Shown here one piece after another: positions 15,658 through 22,303 of a stretch of 30,476 bases of DNA. Each line of letters opens with the position of its first letter. Positions within the stretch are counted from its first letter, which is position 1. The notes below the pieces were generated by a model that saw only the letters and a program-made list of their open reading frames with translations, ran no database searches and was not told the origin of the DNA. Position numbers and translations under genes: made by a program. This DNA is from a virus, in the IMG/VR virus record IMGVR_UViG_3300042479_000229, positions 1 through 30,476 of that record. The stretch is one strand, 5' to 3'.

Positions 15658-17504
15658 CGCAAGCCGTCCGGCTGGATGTCCACGCGCAGCGTGCCGTAGC
15701 GCCACCACCCGCCCAGTTCACTGCTCTCAATGCGCAATTGAATCTGTCGCCCGCGTGCGCGCGCACTGACAAACTGCGTGGCCGGTGTGATCGTATAAGG
15801 GTCTAAAGAGCTTGCTACTGCAGCGGCCTGTGGATAGGCACGCAAAAGCAGTCGCACTATCAACTCCCCTACTTGGTTCTTAAAGTCAGGGATGAACTTT
15901 TGCATCAACAGCATCTGATCGCCGTCGCCAAGGTCAAAGTAGCCAGAATATATGTAGGCGTCAATTGCCACCCCGTTGGCGTCCACACCGTCCTCTTGGT
16001 TGTACAAGTGGCTGCGACCTGCCGTGAGGCCGTAGATCGTGCTGATGGTGGCCTCATTGTCCAGCGGGTCATACTCCGTGGCCAAGGGCTTCTCAAACGT
16101 GCCAATGTCAGTCCATGCCGTGCGGGACATAGTGCCCACTGACCAAACGTTTTCCATGTAGTTGTAGGTCACAAAGCGGTTGATGTAGTCACTGCTAAGA
16201 GACGGATAGAACCACGTCACCTCGTTGAACTGGGTATTGATGCCTACGTTCACACTGGTGGCCTGCACAATATTCAAGTCTTCAAAAACAAAGTCTTGCA
16301 CGGTGCAAGGAATCTTCTTGACCGTACCGTCAAACACGAAGAACGCGTCCTTGCTCATCCAGTAGGCCACGCCGTTGACGTCAGCCGAGGCGTGAGGCCC
16401 GATGATGCCGCAGTTGGCACCCAACTGCTGGAAGCCAAAGGTGTAGGGTGGGCCCAGGAACTGTTGGCCATGGATTGACGTGTCTGTCCAGATCAGAATC
16501 TGCCCGCGTGAGCGCAGCGCGGAGATGATCTCGTTGCCGTCCGTGAGCCGTTGTCCGCCGGCCGTGTTGGTCGCAGTGGCCACAAAGTCGTTGATGTCCT
16601 CTTGCGCAGAGAAACGCACAAACATCGGGTCCTGTGTTGTTGGGTCCCCCAGCGTGGACTCCGTGCCAAAGCACACCAAGTGCCTGTCAGGGGTCGAGAC
16701 CAGCGCATATTTGGATTTGGTGGGCGCGCCTGAGATGGCCGTGGCCCGCGTTCCAAGGCCCGAGTCTGGGTCCCACTCGTAGATGCCACCATCAACCAAC
16801 TGCAGGATGAGGTTTTGCCCGAAGTTGTCAAACTGCCAAGTCCTGCCGAGCAATGCCAACGAAACAGAGGCAGGGCGGGGCGTGCCCCATGTGCTCAATC
16901 CCCAAGTGCCTGTGCCCCAGCCAAAGTCAAGAAAGCTGATGTCGCCACCGACGTTTATCTGGTAGGTCGCCGTTGCCGCTCCGGCCGCCGCTGCCGTGGA
17001 GGTCGCTTGGGTCGGGGAGACGATTGTGTAAGTGCCAGTGGTGAGTACGGATTGAATCTCAAATTCGTTTGTAAGACTGGCATTGGTAATCCCTCCTGGG
17101 TCGCCTGTGACGGCACTGAAGGTGACAAAGTCCCCTTGAATCGCACCGTGGGCCGCATCATTGACAACCACCGTAGTGCTGCCGTTGGTGGTGCTAAAGG
17201 TACACGCGCCACTGGCCCGAATGGGGGTGATGTCGGCCCACGCACCGCCATAGAAAGCATAGACCTTGCGGTTTGTCCCGAGGGCCGCGTAGGGTGCGCC
17301 ATCCAAGGCGTTCCATGCAAAGATTTCGCTGGCCGAGCCAACAAAGTTGACCAGGGTGTTGCCAAACTCTGTCCACCCGCCAATCTTCTCGGGCAGGCCA
17401 TAGCGAAACCGCACGTAATCGCTATCCACCCAGCCGCCTTCAGCACCGTACTCGGTGTTCTGCTTGTCAACGCCAGGTTTTAAGAACAGTCTAAGAAGTG
17501 CCAT
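15654..17504 (-). CDS. tail/hub-like structural protein with inserted beta domain (616 aa)
   Basis: Opens MALLRLFLKPGVDKQNTEYG, AEGGWVDSDYVRFRYG and KIGGWTEF, the start of a phage family ('lkPGv...T.y...grW.d...VRfr.g.pe.iGGW') that I associate with tail-hub or DNA-stabilisation proteins of podoviruses. The body is rich in beta strands and aromatic residues with recurring motifs such as YEWDPDSGLGTRATAI, and reads like a beta-propeller. Residues about 100-170 (CTFSTTNGSTTVVVNDAAHG, then GDFVTF, EFEIQSVLTTGTYTIVSP) form a distinct small beta domain of the 'H.l..Gd.v.f...g' type, inserted before GWGTGTWGLSTWG (195-207). The gene start at 17504 overlaps the preceding stop (TAATG). A place just after the lysis cassette is unusual for a hub. 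Function is moderately sure as virion protein, less so as hub. Confidence 0.7.
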   Translation of the reverse strand: MALLRLFLKPGVDKQNTEYGAEGGWVDSDYVRFRYGLPEKIGGWTEFGNTLVNFVGSASEIFAWNALDGAPYAALGTNRKVYAFYGGAWADITPIRASGACTFSTTNGSTTVVVNDAAHGAIQGDFVTFSAVTGDPGGITNASLTNEFEIQSVLTTGTYTIVSPTQATSTAAAAGAATATYQINVGGDISFLDFGWGTGTWGLSTWGTPRPASVSLALLGRTWQFDNFGQNLILQLVDGGIYEWDPDSGLGTRATAISGAPTKSKYALVSTPDRHLVCFGTESTLGDPTTQDPMFVRFSAQEDINDFVATATNTAGGQRLTDGNEIISALRSRGQILIWTDTSIHGQQFLGPPYTFGFQQLGANCGIIGPHASADVNGVAYWMSKDAFFVFDGTVKKIPCTVQDFVFEDLNIVQATSVNVGINTQFNEVTWFYPSLSSDYINRFVTYNYMENVWSVGTMSRTAWTDIGTFEKPLATEYDPLDNEATISTIYGLTAGRSHLYNQEDGVDANGVAIDAYIYSGYFDLGDGDQMLLMQKFIPDFKNQVGELIVRLLLRAYPQAAAVASSLDPYTITPATQFVSARARGRQIQLRIESSELGGWWRYGTLRVDIQPDGLR

Positions 17505-17737
17505 TACCTAAACCCTGCTGTTTTCTTTGCAATGTTCTTTGGTTGGGCTACAAATTGTTTTCCGGCTTTTTTTCCTGCTCGCTTGGCCTTGGTCGTCGCA
17601 GCGTACTCAGCAGGGCTGAGACTTTTGATCGCAGCTTCTGGAAGGTACCGCTCCCCTGTTTTACTAGAGGGTTTTCCACTCTTGGTTCTCCATTTTTGGT
17701 CGCCCCAGTCTTTGAGGCTTTTTTGAGGTGCCTTCAA
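17504..17737 (-). CDS. small basic phage protein (KWRTKSGKPSSKTGERYLP family), TTG start proposed
   Basis: The conserved core SLKDWGDQKWRTKSGKPSSK, TGERYLP, AATTKAKRAGKKAGK and QPKNIAKKTAGFR is strongly basic (about a quarter Lys/Arg) and typical of a small phage protein related to families annotated as DUF5872; it may bind DNA. I place the start at TTG 17737, which overlaps the stop of the upstream gene as TTGA and has a G-run (GGGGGG) about 8 bases ahead. The other option is a GTG at 17803, which would add 22 residues lacking family resemblance and overlap the upstream gene by 70 bp. The stop shares a base with the 616-aa gene start (TAATG). Function unknown. Confidence 0.68.
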   Translation of the reverse strand: MKAPQKSLKDWGDQKWRTKSGKPSSKTGERYLPEAAIKSLSPAEYAATTKAKRAGKKAGKQFVAQPKNIAKKTAGFR

Positions 17738-17940
17738 TCTCGGTACCCCCCGCCTGCGGCCTTGTACTTCTTGGCAACCAACTGTGCTTTTCTCGCGGAC
17801 CACTGCCCCGCGCCGGTGCCTTGCGTGGCAGCGGCCTTGACCTGGCTCACGATCCGCTTGCGCAGCTCGGGCTTGGTGTAGTTGCCGGCGGCGTTAACGG
17901 TGCCGCCCTTTTTGAGAGCAGCAACTTTGGGCTTTTTCAT
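17734..17940 (-). CDS. small basic phage protein (AGNYTKP...QWSARKAQ...GGGYRD family)
   Basis: A 68-aa protein starting at ATG 17940, which overlaps the endolysin stop as ATGA; the frame extends to 17955 but that start is inside the endolysin gene. It reads MKKPKVAALKKGGTVNAAGN, YTKPELRKRIVSQVKAAATQ, GQWSARKAQLVAKKYKAAGG and ends GYRD. I recognise this as a very widespread small phage and environmental-virus family with no known role. The sequence is basic with one helical half, so nucleic-acid binding is possible. Next to it lies another basic protein; the pair may work together. LKKGG near its start echoes the GG motifs of the virion proteins. Confidence 0.75.
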   Translation of the reverse strand: MKKPKVAALKKGGTVNAAGNYTKPELRKRIVSQVKAAATQGTGAGQWSARKAQLVAKKYKAAGGGYRD

Positions 17941-18302
17941 GTGACGCGTCTCCATTCAGGTTTGCCGTCGCCTCGGCTGAAGTGTGGGGTATCCACGAGC
18001 TTAACCCCATTTCCGCCCCAGGAGTTGAGCGGGTGCAAAGATTCCCAGTAGGCACCCAGCGGGGCCAGCACTTTCTTGTCGTAGACCAGCTTGCCGTCTT
18101 GGAAGAAGTTAAAGTCAATCGCCAAACGCTTTAAATGCAACGAATTCATCGTCTGGCTGCGACCAGTTTTGACATAAAGTTCCTGCTGCTCAGGGGTGCG
18201 GTACAGCTCGCCAGGGGTCACCATGAAGCCCTGGGCCGACGCATATTCCACGAGCTTGCACATGTCACGCAGGAAGGCGGCTTGTTCTTGGCTCAGGCTC
18301 AT
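17937..18302 (-). CDS. endolysin: M15-family peptidase (D-Ala/L-Ala peptidoglycan peptidase)
   Basis: A 121-aa zinc peptidase that would cut peptidoglycan cross-bridges at lysis. The zinc ligands are visible: H56 in SLHLKRLAIDF with D63 (the H-x6-D pair of M15 peptidases) and H107 in DTPHF near the end. GELYRTPEQQELYVKTGRSQ (31-50) is the substrate-side segment, with R35 in the conserved YRT. The length equals a lone catalytic domain, with no wall-binding domain and no signal peptide, so export must depend on the holin. The start overlaps the holin stop (ATGA), so expression is coupled. Closest relatives by pattern are VanY/peptidase M15-type endolysins of phages of Gram-negative bacteria. 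The call is firm; the cleaved bond is not known. Confidence 0.88.
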   Translation of the reverse strand: MSLSQEQAAFLRDMCKLVEYASAQGFMVTPGELYRTPEQQELYVKTGRSQTMNSLHLKRLAIDFNFFQDGKLVYDKKVLAPLGAYWESLHPLNSWGGNGVKLVDTPHFSRGDGKPEWRRVT

Positions 18303-18805
18303 TCTTTTTTCCCCTTCATCTCAGCGAGTTTTTCAATGGTACGGCCACCGAAGTACGCGCCCATGATCAACATACCCCACTGGCCCAGGAGGGACACGTA
18401 GGACTCGTTGGCGTTGTAGTCAAACGCCGACATCATGGCAAACAAAAAGTAGCCCGCAAAGATGGCAATCAGGCTCATCGGGCGGATGTTCTTGGACAGC
18501 CAAGAGTCGGATGACATGTCCGCTTTCCACCGGTCGGAGACGTTGTTGTCTTCGTTTTGCGCAGCAGCGGCAAAGGCCTGCAACTCGTCAATGCCAAGCT
18601 TTTTCTCTTCAATTCGCAGACGCAGAAGCTCTTCTTGGTGATCCATCTCGTACTGCTTGAGCTTCATGGCGTCAGCGTCGGACAACGGTCCATCGAGCTT
18701 GACGCCCGTCTTTTCTTCAACCCAATCTTTGCCCTTGGCCATGACGGCATTGCCGATCAGGCTCAGGCCCTGGGACAAGAGGGGTGCTAGGAGTGCGGGA
18801 ATCAT
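18299..18805 (-). CDS. holin, 3-TM gene-transfer-agent type
   Basis: A 168-aa membrane protein. It starts with a hydrophobic helix MIPALLAPLLSQGLSLIGNA (1-20), then a charged helical linker (about 25-90), and ends with two strong membrane helices at about 108-127 (RPMSLIAIFAGYFLFAMMSA) and 136-155 (VSLLGQWGMLIMGAYFGGRT), followed by a basic tail. The W/NIRPM.......Y element before the first C-terminal helix and YFGGRTIEK after the last are the marks of the 'holin of 3 TMs' family found in gene transfer agents and phages. It would make pores for the endolysin. Start at ATG 18805; stop overlaps the endolysin start. Confidence 0.87.
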   Translation of the reverse strand: MIPALLAPLLSQGLSLIGNAVMAKGKDWVEEKTGVKLDGPLSDADAMKLKQYEMDHQEELLRLRIEEKKLGIDELQAFAAAAQNEDNNVSDRWKADMSSDSWLSKNIRPMSLIAIFAGYFLFAMMSAFDYNANESYVSLLGQWGMLIMGAYFGGRTIEKLAEMKGKKE

Positions 18806-18808
18806 GGC

Positions 18809-19264
18809 TTACCCTTTCAGATCGAAACTTAAGTTGGGGTGGCGCGGATACTGCACAACACGCTCCCCTTCAGGGCATTTGTACTTGATCGTTGCCAGCA
18901 GGGTGGCTTTTCCGTCAGCAATTTTCTCTTTTTGCACCATCGTCAACTGATACGTAAATGTGTCAATTTCTGGCCCTGCGGGGCCGCTGAATCGGCTGGC
19001 GGTGGTGGTCGCTTCATGGACCATTCCCGCTGCGTCGCGGATACTGGGGGTGAAGCTCTCGACAGAGCAGTCGTCGCGTTTCTTGATCCGCGCGACGGTG
19101 ACGTTTATTGGCTTGCCTGCTTCCGCCACAATTTTAAAATGTTCTGGAGACCATTCAAGAATGGCCCGATCAAACCAACCGAACTTGTCGACGAGCGTGT
19201 AGCTGCCGCCCAGTGCGGCAACACTGGCAGCAACTGCGCCGATAGCCTTGGTTACGTCGATCAT
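18809..19264 (-). CDS. membrane-anchored protein of the lysis cassette (possible spanin-like role)
   Basis: I choose ATG 19264, which is preceded by GGGAGCAGAG; a longer frame to 19318 overlaps the preceding gene and lacks such a site. The 151-aa protein has one N-terminal hydrophobic segment (about 6-25, KAIGAVAASVAALGGSYTLV) and then a soluble part with beta-prone stretches (INVTVARIKKRDDC, TFTYQLTMVQKEKI, GKATLLATIKYKC). Just two cysteines, C66 and C130, are far apart and could pair in the periplasm. No lipobox is seen. Its place directly before the holin suggests a lysis helper such as a spanin substitute, but nothing in the sequence proves it. The gap to the holin start is three bases. 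Confidence 0.6.
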   Translation of the reverse strand: MIDVTKAIGAVAASVAALGGSYTLVDKFGWFDRAILEWSPEHFKIVAEAGKPINVTVARIKKRDDCSVESFTPSIRDAAGMVHEATTTASRFSGPAGPEIDTFTYQLTMVQKEKIADGKATLLATIKYKCPEGERVVQYPRHPNLSFDLKG

Positions 19265-19274
19265 CTCTGCTCCC

Positions 19275-19487
19275 TTACATGGTTGCTCCCGATGCGGCAG
19301 GGACCGTCGTGATCTCAATCGCCACTGACTGTTGCAAGTTCAGTGGTTGCCCGCAATCGGCGCAGGTGTCTGCGTCGATCTCGGACTGATCGAGGTCGTA
19401 GCCGCACGCACCACAGAGGACTTCCACGGCGTGTGCGGGCTCGATGCTGCCGTCAGGCAGCGTTCGTGACGGGCTTTGCAACTTCAT
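19275..19487 (-). CDS. 70-aa zinc-ribbon protein
   Basis: The frame from ATG 19487 encodes a small acidic protein with CGACGYDL (26-ish) and CADCGQPL about 18 residues later, a four-cysteine zinc ribbon (C-x2-C ... C-x2-C). The rest, SIEPAHAVEVL before and LQQSVAIEITTVPAASG after, gives strands on both sides. I know no specific function; such ribbons may bind nucleic acid or stabilise a small fold. It overlaps the preceding 60-aa gene by 35 bp in another frame and ends 10 bp before the membrane-anchored lysis-region protein. Confidence 0.66.
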   Translation of the reverse strand: MKLQSPSRTLPDGSIEPAHAVEVLCGACGYDLDQSEIDADTCADCGQPLNLQQSVAIEITTVPAASGATM

Positions 19488-19635
19488 CGGTATTCTCTTG
19501 TGGCGGCACCTGGGGGTCAGCCTGTTCCTTGATGAGCAACATCAGGGCAAAAGCATTCGTCTTAGCCGGGAGTTCCCCCAAAGCCCCAAGGATCATGTTT
19601 ACAGCGTCAATTGGCAGTTCCAGTTTAATCATCAT
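19453..19635 (-). CDS. 60-aa conserved phage protein (helical)
   Basis: A small frame from ATG 19635 overlapping the preceding stop as ATGA. It begins MMIKLELPIDAVNMILGALG, ELPAKTNAFALMLLIKEQAD, then a flexible acidic tail. The pattern 'l.l..d.vn.il.aLgeLPak.a..li..i..Q' belongs to a tiny family I recall from many phages, downstream of tail-fibre genes. It is likely two short amphipathic helices. Function unknown. The 35-bp overlap with the zinc-ribbon gene in another frame is unusual for the window, where most overlaps are 1-4 bp. Confidence 0.68.
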   Translation of the reverse strand: MMIKLELPIDAVNMILGALGELPAKTNAFALMLLIKEQADPQVPPQENTDEVAKPVTNAA

Positions 19636-19892
19636 GCGCTAATGCTTTCAGCTTGTGCCGCCACTTGCGCTTGATACGCCGCTACAACATCAGCAGTCCA
19701 AGCCACATTGCAATGAGCAACGACATTGGCAGGGATGCCCGTCAAGTCTTGCCCCGGCGTGAGGCTTGAACGGTGGTAGGTCTTGCTGAGTTCGTTGCCA
19801 TCTTCCATGATGCGGGTGGCTTCACGATAGAGAACAGTGCCATTTTCGCAAACAGTAATTTGGTCGATGGCGGTGGTTTTGGTGAGTGACAT
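19632..19892 (-). CDS. 86-aa conserved protein next to the fibre cluster
   Basis: It reads MSLTKTTAIDQITVCENGTV, LYREATRIMEDGNELSKTYH, RSSLTPGQDLTG and ends with a helix AWTADVVAAYQAQVAAQAES. The central 'I.EdG.e.s.tYHR..l.PGqD' pattern is a small family frequently found just downstream of phage tail-fibre genes, in my memory. The conserved YHR...PG may mark a fibre-tip or assembly role, though no enzyme motif exists. Start ATG 19892; the 39-bp gap to the fibre gene carries AAAGGGAAT as a ribosome site and a short hairpin near 19926-19938. Confidence 0.66.
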   Translation of the reverse strand: MSLTKTTAIDQITVCENGTVLYREATRIMEDGNELSKTYHRSSLTPGQDLTGIPANVVAHCNVAWTADVVAAYQAQVAAQAESISA

Positions 19893-19931
19893 GATGATTC
19901 CCTTTGTGTTTGAAAAAATATGTTTTGCTTA

Positions 19932-20834
19932 TTAAGCAGACATATATGTAAGTGAGAAATGATAAGTTGCACTGCCAGAACTTGGTACACTTGCGGCTCT
20001 AAAACCTAAAAATATAGTGTTATCACTGCCGCTACTTGAGTCAAGAATAGTTCCAACAGAATAAGAATTTGTTTCTGTAACACTTCCAGAAAATGCCTCA
20101 GTATTACTAACAGTAATAAAAGGCAATGTCATAACAAAATATGTAAGGGTATTTGCCGTGGTAATGCTGTAGCCAGTAACCTCACCTTGAATTGAAACCA
20201 ATCTTCCAACTTTTGTATATCTGCCTTTTCCAAGTGCTGGTGTACCAGTTAAATTTACTGGAGAACTAAAAGTTGTTGTTAAAGTCCCCTCCTCATAATC
20301 ATCTAGCGTGTTTGCGTCAGTTGATGCTGATTGAGTTGCGGGGAAGCTGATGCCTGTGCCAGAAACAGATGCTGATGCACCTTGTAAAAAAAGAGTTGTT
20401 GCTATTCCAACACCTAATACTTGAGTTTGAGAAACCGTGCCGCCAGCAGTTCCATTATTTGAGCTGTACCAATTATGTGAAGAACCGTTTTGGTTGTATT
20501 CTGAAGCATAGCCATTGTTAACAAAAATTCGGTTAGTACCGTTGTAATAATAGTTTTGCCCTAAATAAATATTACCAGTTCCAAACCGCCAAATGCTACC
20601 CGCACTATTTTGAAAAGCCGCGCTATTTGCGGCCCAAGCACTAGGCGTAACACCCAGCCCAAAATTACCAGAGCTATCAAACCTTGCCACTTCCGCACCG
20701 CCTTCAGCAAAGGCAATGGTGTCAGCCGCAGGGAAGAATATGCCTGTGTTTGCGTCAGTGCCCCTGATAGCAGGGGTTGCGGCAGAACCGTCAACATCCG
20801 ACAGCCCGTCTGTTCCAGAAAGAATCAGTGACAT
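19932..20834 (-). CDS. tail fibre protein without S74 chaperone (300 aa)
   Basis: The N-terminus MSLILSGTDGLSDVDGSAAT, PAIRGTDANTGIFFPAADTI and AFAEGGAEVARFDSSGNFGL is a common phage fibre opening. The middle shares the YYYNG...NGY...W module with the neighbouring 383-aa fibre. The C-terminus starts LDDYEEGTLTTTFSS and continues GRYTKVGRLVSIQGEVTGYS, a known receptor-binding-type beta-sandwich end ('DDYEEGTWTP...G.YTKiGn.V'). No self-cleaving chaperone is present, so it may trimerise by that end domain. Ser/Thr/Asn/Gly-rich. DNA here is AT-rich compared with the flanks (20 of 60 bases G+C in the line starting 20041). Start ATG 20834, two bases after the preceding stop. Confidence 0.8.
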   Translation of the reverse strand: MSLILSGTDGLSDVDGSAATPAIRGTDANTGIFFPAADTIAFAEGGAEVARFDSSGNFGLGVTPSAWAANSAAFQNSAGSIWRFGTGNIYLGQNYYYNGTNRIFVNNGYASEYNQNGSSHNWYSSNNGTAGGTVSQTQVLGVGIATTLFLQGASASVSGTGISFPATQSASTDANTLDDYEEGTLTTTFSSPVNLTGTPALGKGRYTKVGRLVSIQGEVTGYSITTANTLTYFVMTLPFITVSNTEAFSGSVTETNSYSVGTILDSSSGSDNTIFLGFRAASVPSSGSATYHFSLTYMSA

Positions 20835-20836
20835 GG

Positions 20837-21988
20837 TTATGCTCCTTTAAGCGCCGCTACATCGGCTTGCAGTTGGGTGATGAGGGCAGACTGTTCCTTG
20901 ATTGCGGCAACCAGAAGCGGTATGACATCAGAATATTGAACCCCTAAATCATCGGGGTCATTTGCATCAACTGCTTCTGGCAATACGGCTTGTATATCTT
21001 GAGCAATTAGGAATGAACGGCGAATGCCTTCTGCATCAGTTTTGTATTTACCAATGACAGCCCGAAGTGTAGAAACCTTAACTACGGCATCGGTGATTGG
21101 CTCAATGATGTCCTTTTTGCGCTCATCTGAAACAGCAGTCCATGATGTTGCGCCGCTACTTAAATAAACACCGCCACTGCTATTGCATCTTACATGAAAC
21201 CTAGTCGATGAATTTTCAAAATAAATATCAGCTTTGTCAGTCCCGTTGTTAGCAAAATATATTTGCGTATAATTTTCTCCAGCGTTATCTAACCTCAATT
21301 GGTTGCCGTTTGCTCCTTTTGCATAAATTTTTGTAGCACCAGCAGGGCTGCTCGTAGCCCCCACCAGCAAGTTACCGCTGGAGTCGATACGGGCGCGTTC
21401 TGTAGCCCCAGATAGAAAATTGATGCCGCCACCAGATTCAGCGGCAAGGGACAGTAAGCCTGCGCCAGCACTGTAACCAATAGTGCCGTAGAAAGAAGCG
21501 TTTGACCCTAAAGCAATGCTGGTATCACTACGAATGTCCAGTTTTGCAGAACCTCTAGTCGATGTTGAACCCACCAGCAAGTTACCGCTTGCATCAAGGG
21601 TCATTGCTTGGGTGGTGGTCATTGTTGCGCCAGCACCAGAAGTATTATTTGGTGCGGTAAACCAAGTATGATTTCCAGTTGTGCTGTCAATTAAGTACAG
21701 GCCCGAATATCCATTTTGAATATATGAATCTACAGAGCCGTTATAGTAATAGTTGCAGGTAAATTCACCCCTAGTTTTTGCAGAGAAATAACCAACAACT
21801 GTGTCGTTGATTTGGTAAACATAGCGACCAGCGCCAGCCCACGCACTTGCCGCACCATTTTGACCAACATTCTGTGAAGCGTCTATAGTGATCGCCGTTG
21901 TCCCAGCAGTTTGGATGTTTAACACGCCGCTGGTGTCAGCAGTCGTTACTACCCCGGCGGTAGTGGATGCGTTGATTGATGAGGCCAT
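20837..21988 (-). CDS. tail fibre with C-terminal S74 intramolecular chaperone (383 aa)
   Basis: N-terminal: MASSINASTTAGVVTTADTS, then LNIQTAGTTAITIDASQNVG, a common fibre opening. Module YYYNGSVDSYIQNGYSGLYL (80-99) with HTWFTAPN is shared with the 300-aa fibre. Two SGNLLVG[SA]TS units (134-143 and 204-213) are phage fibre repeats. The chaperone starts at SDERKKDI (S287, K292 being the Ser-Lys dyad of the Peptidase_S74 family) and ends with FLIAQDIQAVLPEAV and a coiled-coil helix EQSALITQLQADVAALKGA. S74 domains trimerise the fibre and then cleave themselves off just before the Ser. The receptor-binding region is AT-rich. The start at 21988 abuts the stop of the 104-aa gene (21989). Confidence 0.88.
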   Translation of the reverse strand: MASSINASTTAGVVTTADTSGVLNIQTAGTTAITIDASQNVGQNGAASAWAGAGRYVYQINDTVVGYFSAKTRGEFTCNYYYNGSVDSYIQNGYSGLYLIDSTTGNHTWFTAPNNTSGAGATMTTTQAMTLDASGNLLVGSTSTRGSAKLDIRSDTSIALGSNASFYGTIGYSAGAGLLSLAAESGGGINFLSGATERARIDSSGNLLVGATSSPAGATKIYAKGANGNQLRLDNAGENYTQIYFANNGTDKADIYFENSSTRFHVRCNSSGGVYLSSGATSWTAVSDERKKDIIEPITDAVVKVSTLRAVIGKYKTDAEGIRRSFLIAQDIQAVLPEAVDANDPDDLGVQYSDVIPLLVAAIKEQSALITQLQADVAALKGA

Positions 21989-22303
21989 TTATGCGCTCCA
22001 AGGAAGAGGGGTGTTCTGTGGGCTGACAGGCGGGGTAATCATGCTGTCGATCTGGCCCTGCACACAGGCTTGTGCGCTTGCCATAGCTTGTTCTGGAATC
22101 CAGCCAATGACGATGGCTTCTGTCAGGTCTGCATACGGGATGAATGTTTCGGCCTGATTGGAATCAAAGGTGGTGTTGCCGCCGATGCTGGCGGTGTATT
22201 CCCCGTCCACGCCCGTGACCTGCCATAAAGCATTGACCACATAGTTGGGATCAGGCTGTTGCAAGGTGTACATGGCCGTGATGGTCGTGGTGAAGGTGGT
22301 CAT
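21989..22303 (-). CDS. 104-aa fibre-cluster protein (DUF7936-like)
   Basis: Its sequence MTTFTTTITAMYTLQQPDPN, YVVNALWQVTGVDGEYTASI, GGNTTFDSN, ETFIPYADLTEAIVIGWIPE and CVQGQIDSMITPPVSPQNTP matches a very common small phage family ('M.tFtwtv..mytlp..dpnYVv.v.Wtv.GvDG.yta.i.g...') that I know as DUF7936. It has a beta-sheet N-terminal half and a helical end (ALASAQACVQGQIDSM-type), ending LPWSA. It is encoded between two S74-fibre genes, with an ATGA overlap to the first, so a fibre-attachment or assembly role is plausible, unproven. No enzyme motif. Confidence 0.75.
   Translation of the reverse strand: MTTFTTTITAMYTLQQPDPNYVVNALWQVTGVDGEYTASIGGNTTFDSNQAETFIPYADLTEAIVIGWIPEQAMASAQACVQGQIDSMITPPVSPQNTPLPWSA

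Noticed and set aside
19265-19318. Longer start for the 151-aa lysis-region protein
   Set aside because: It would overlap the zinc-ribbon gene and add residues of no family pattern before a natural ATG with GGGAGCAGAG.
19910-19938. Hairpin TGCTT/AAGCA with nearby T-run after the 300-aa fibre
   Set aside because: The stem is 5 bp with a 3-base loop and the T-run is about 10 bases away, so it is too weak to call a terminator; downstream lysis genes need read-through.
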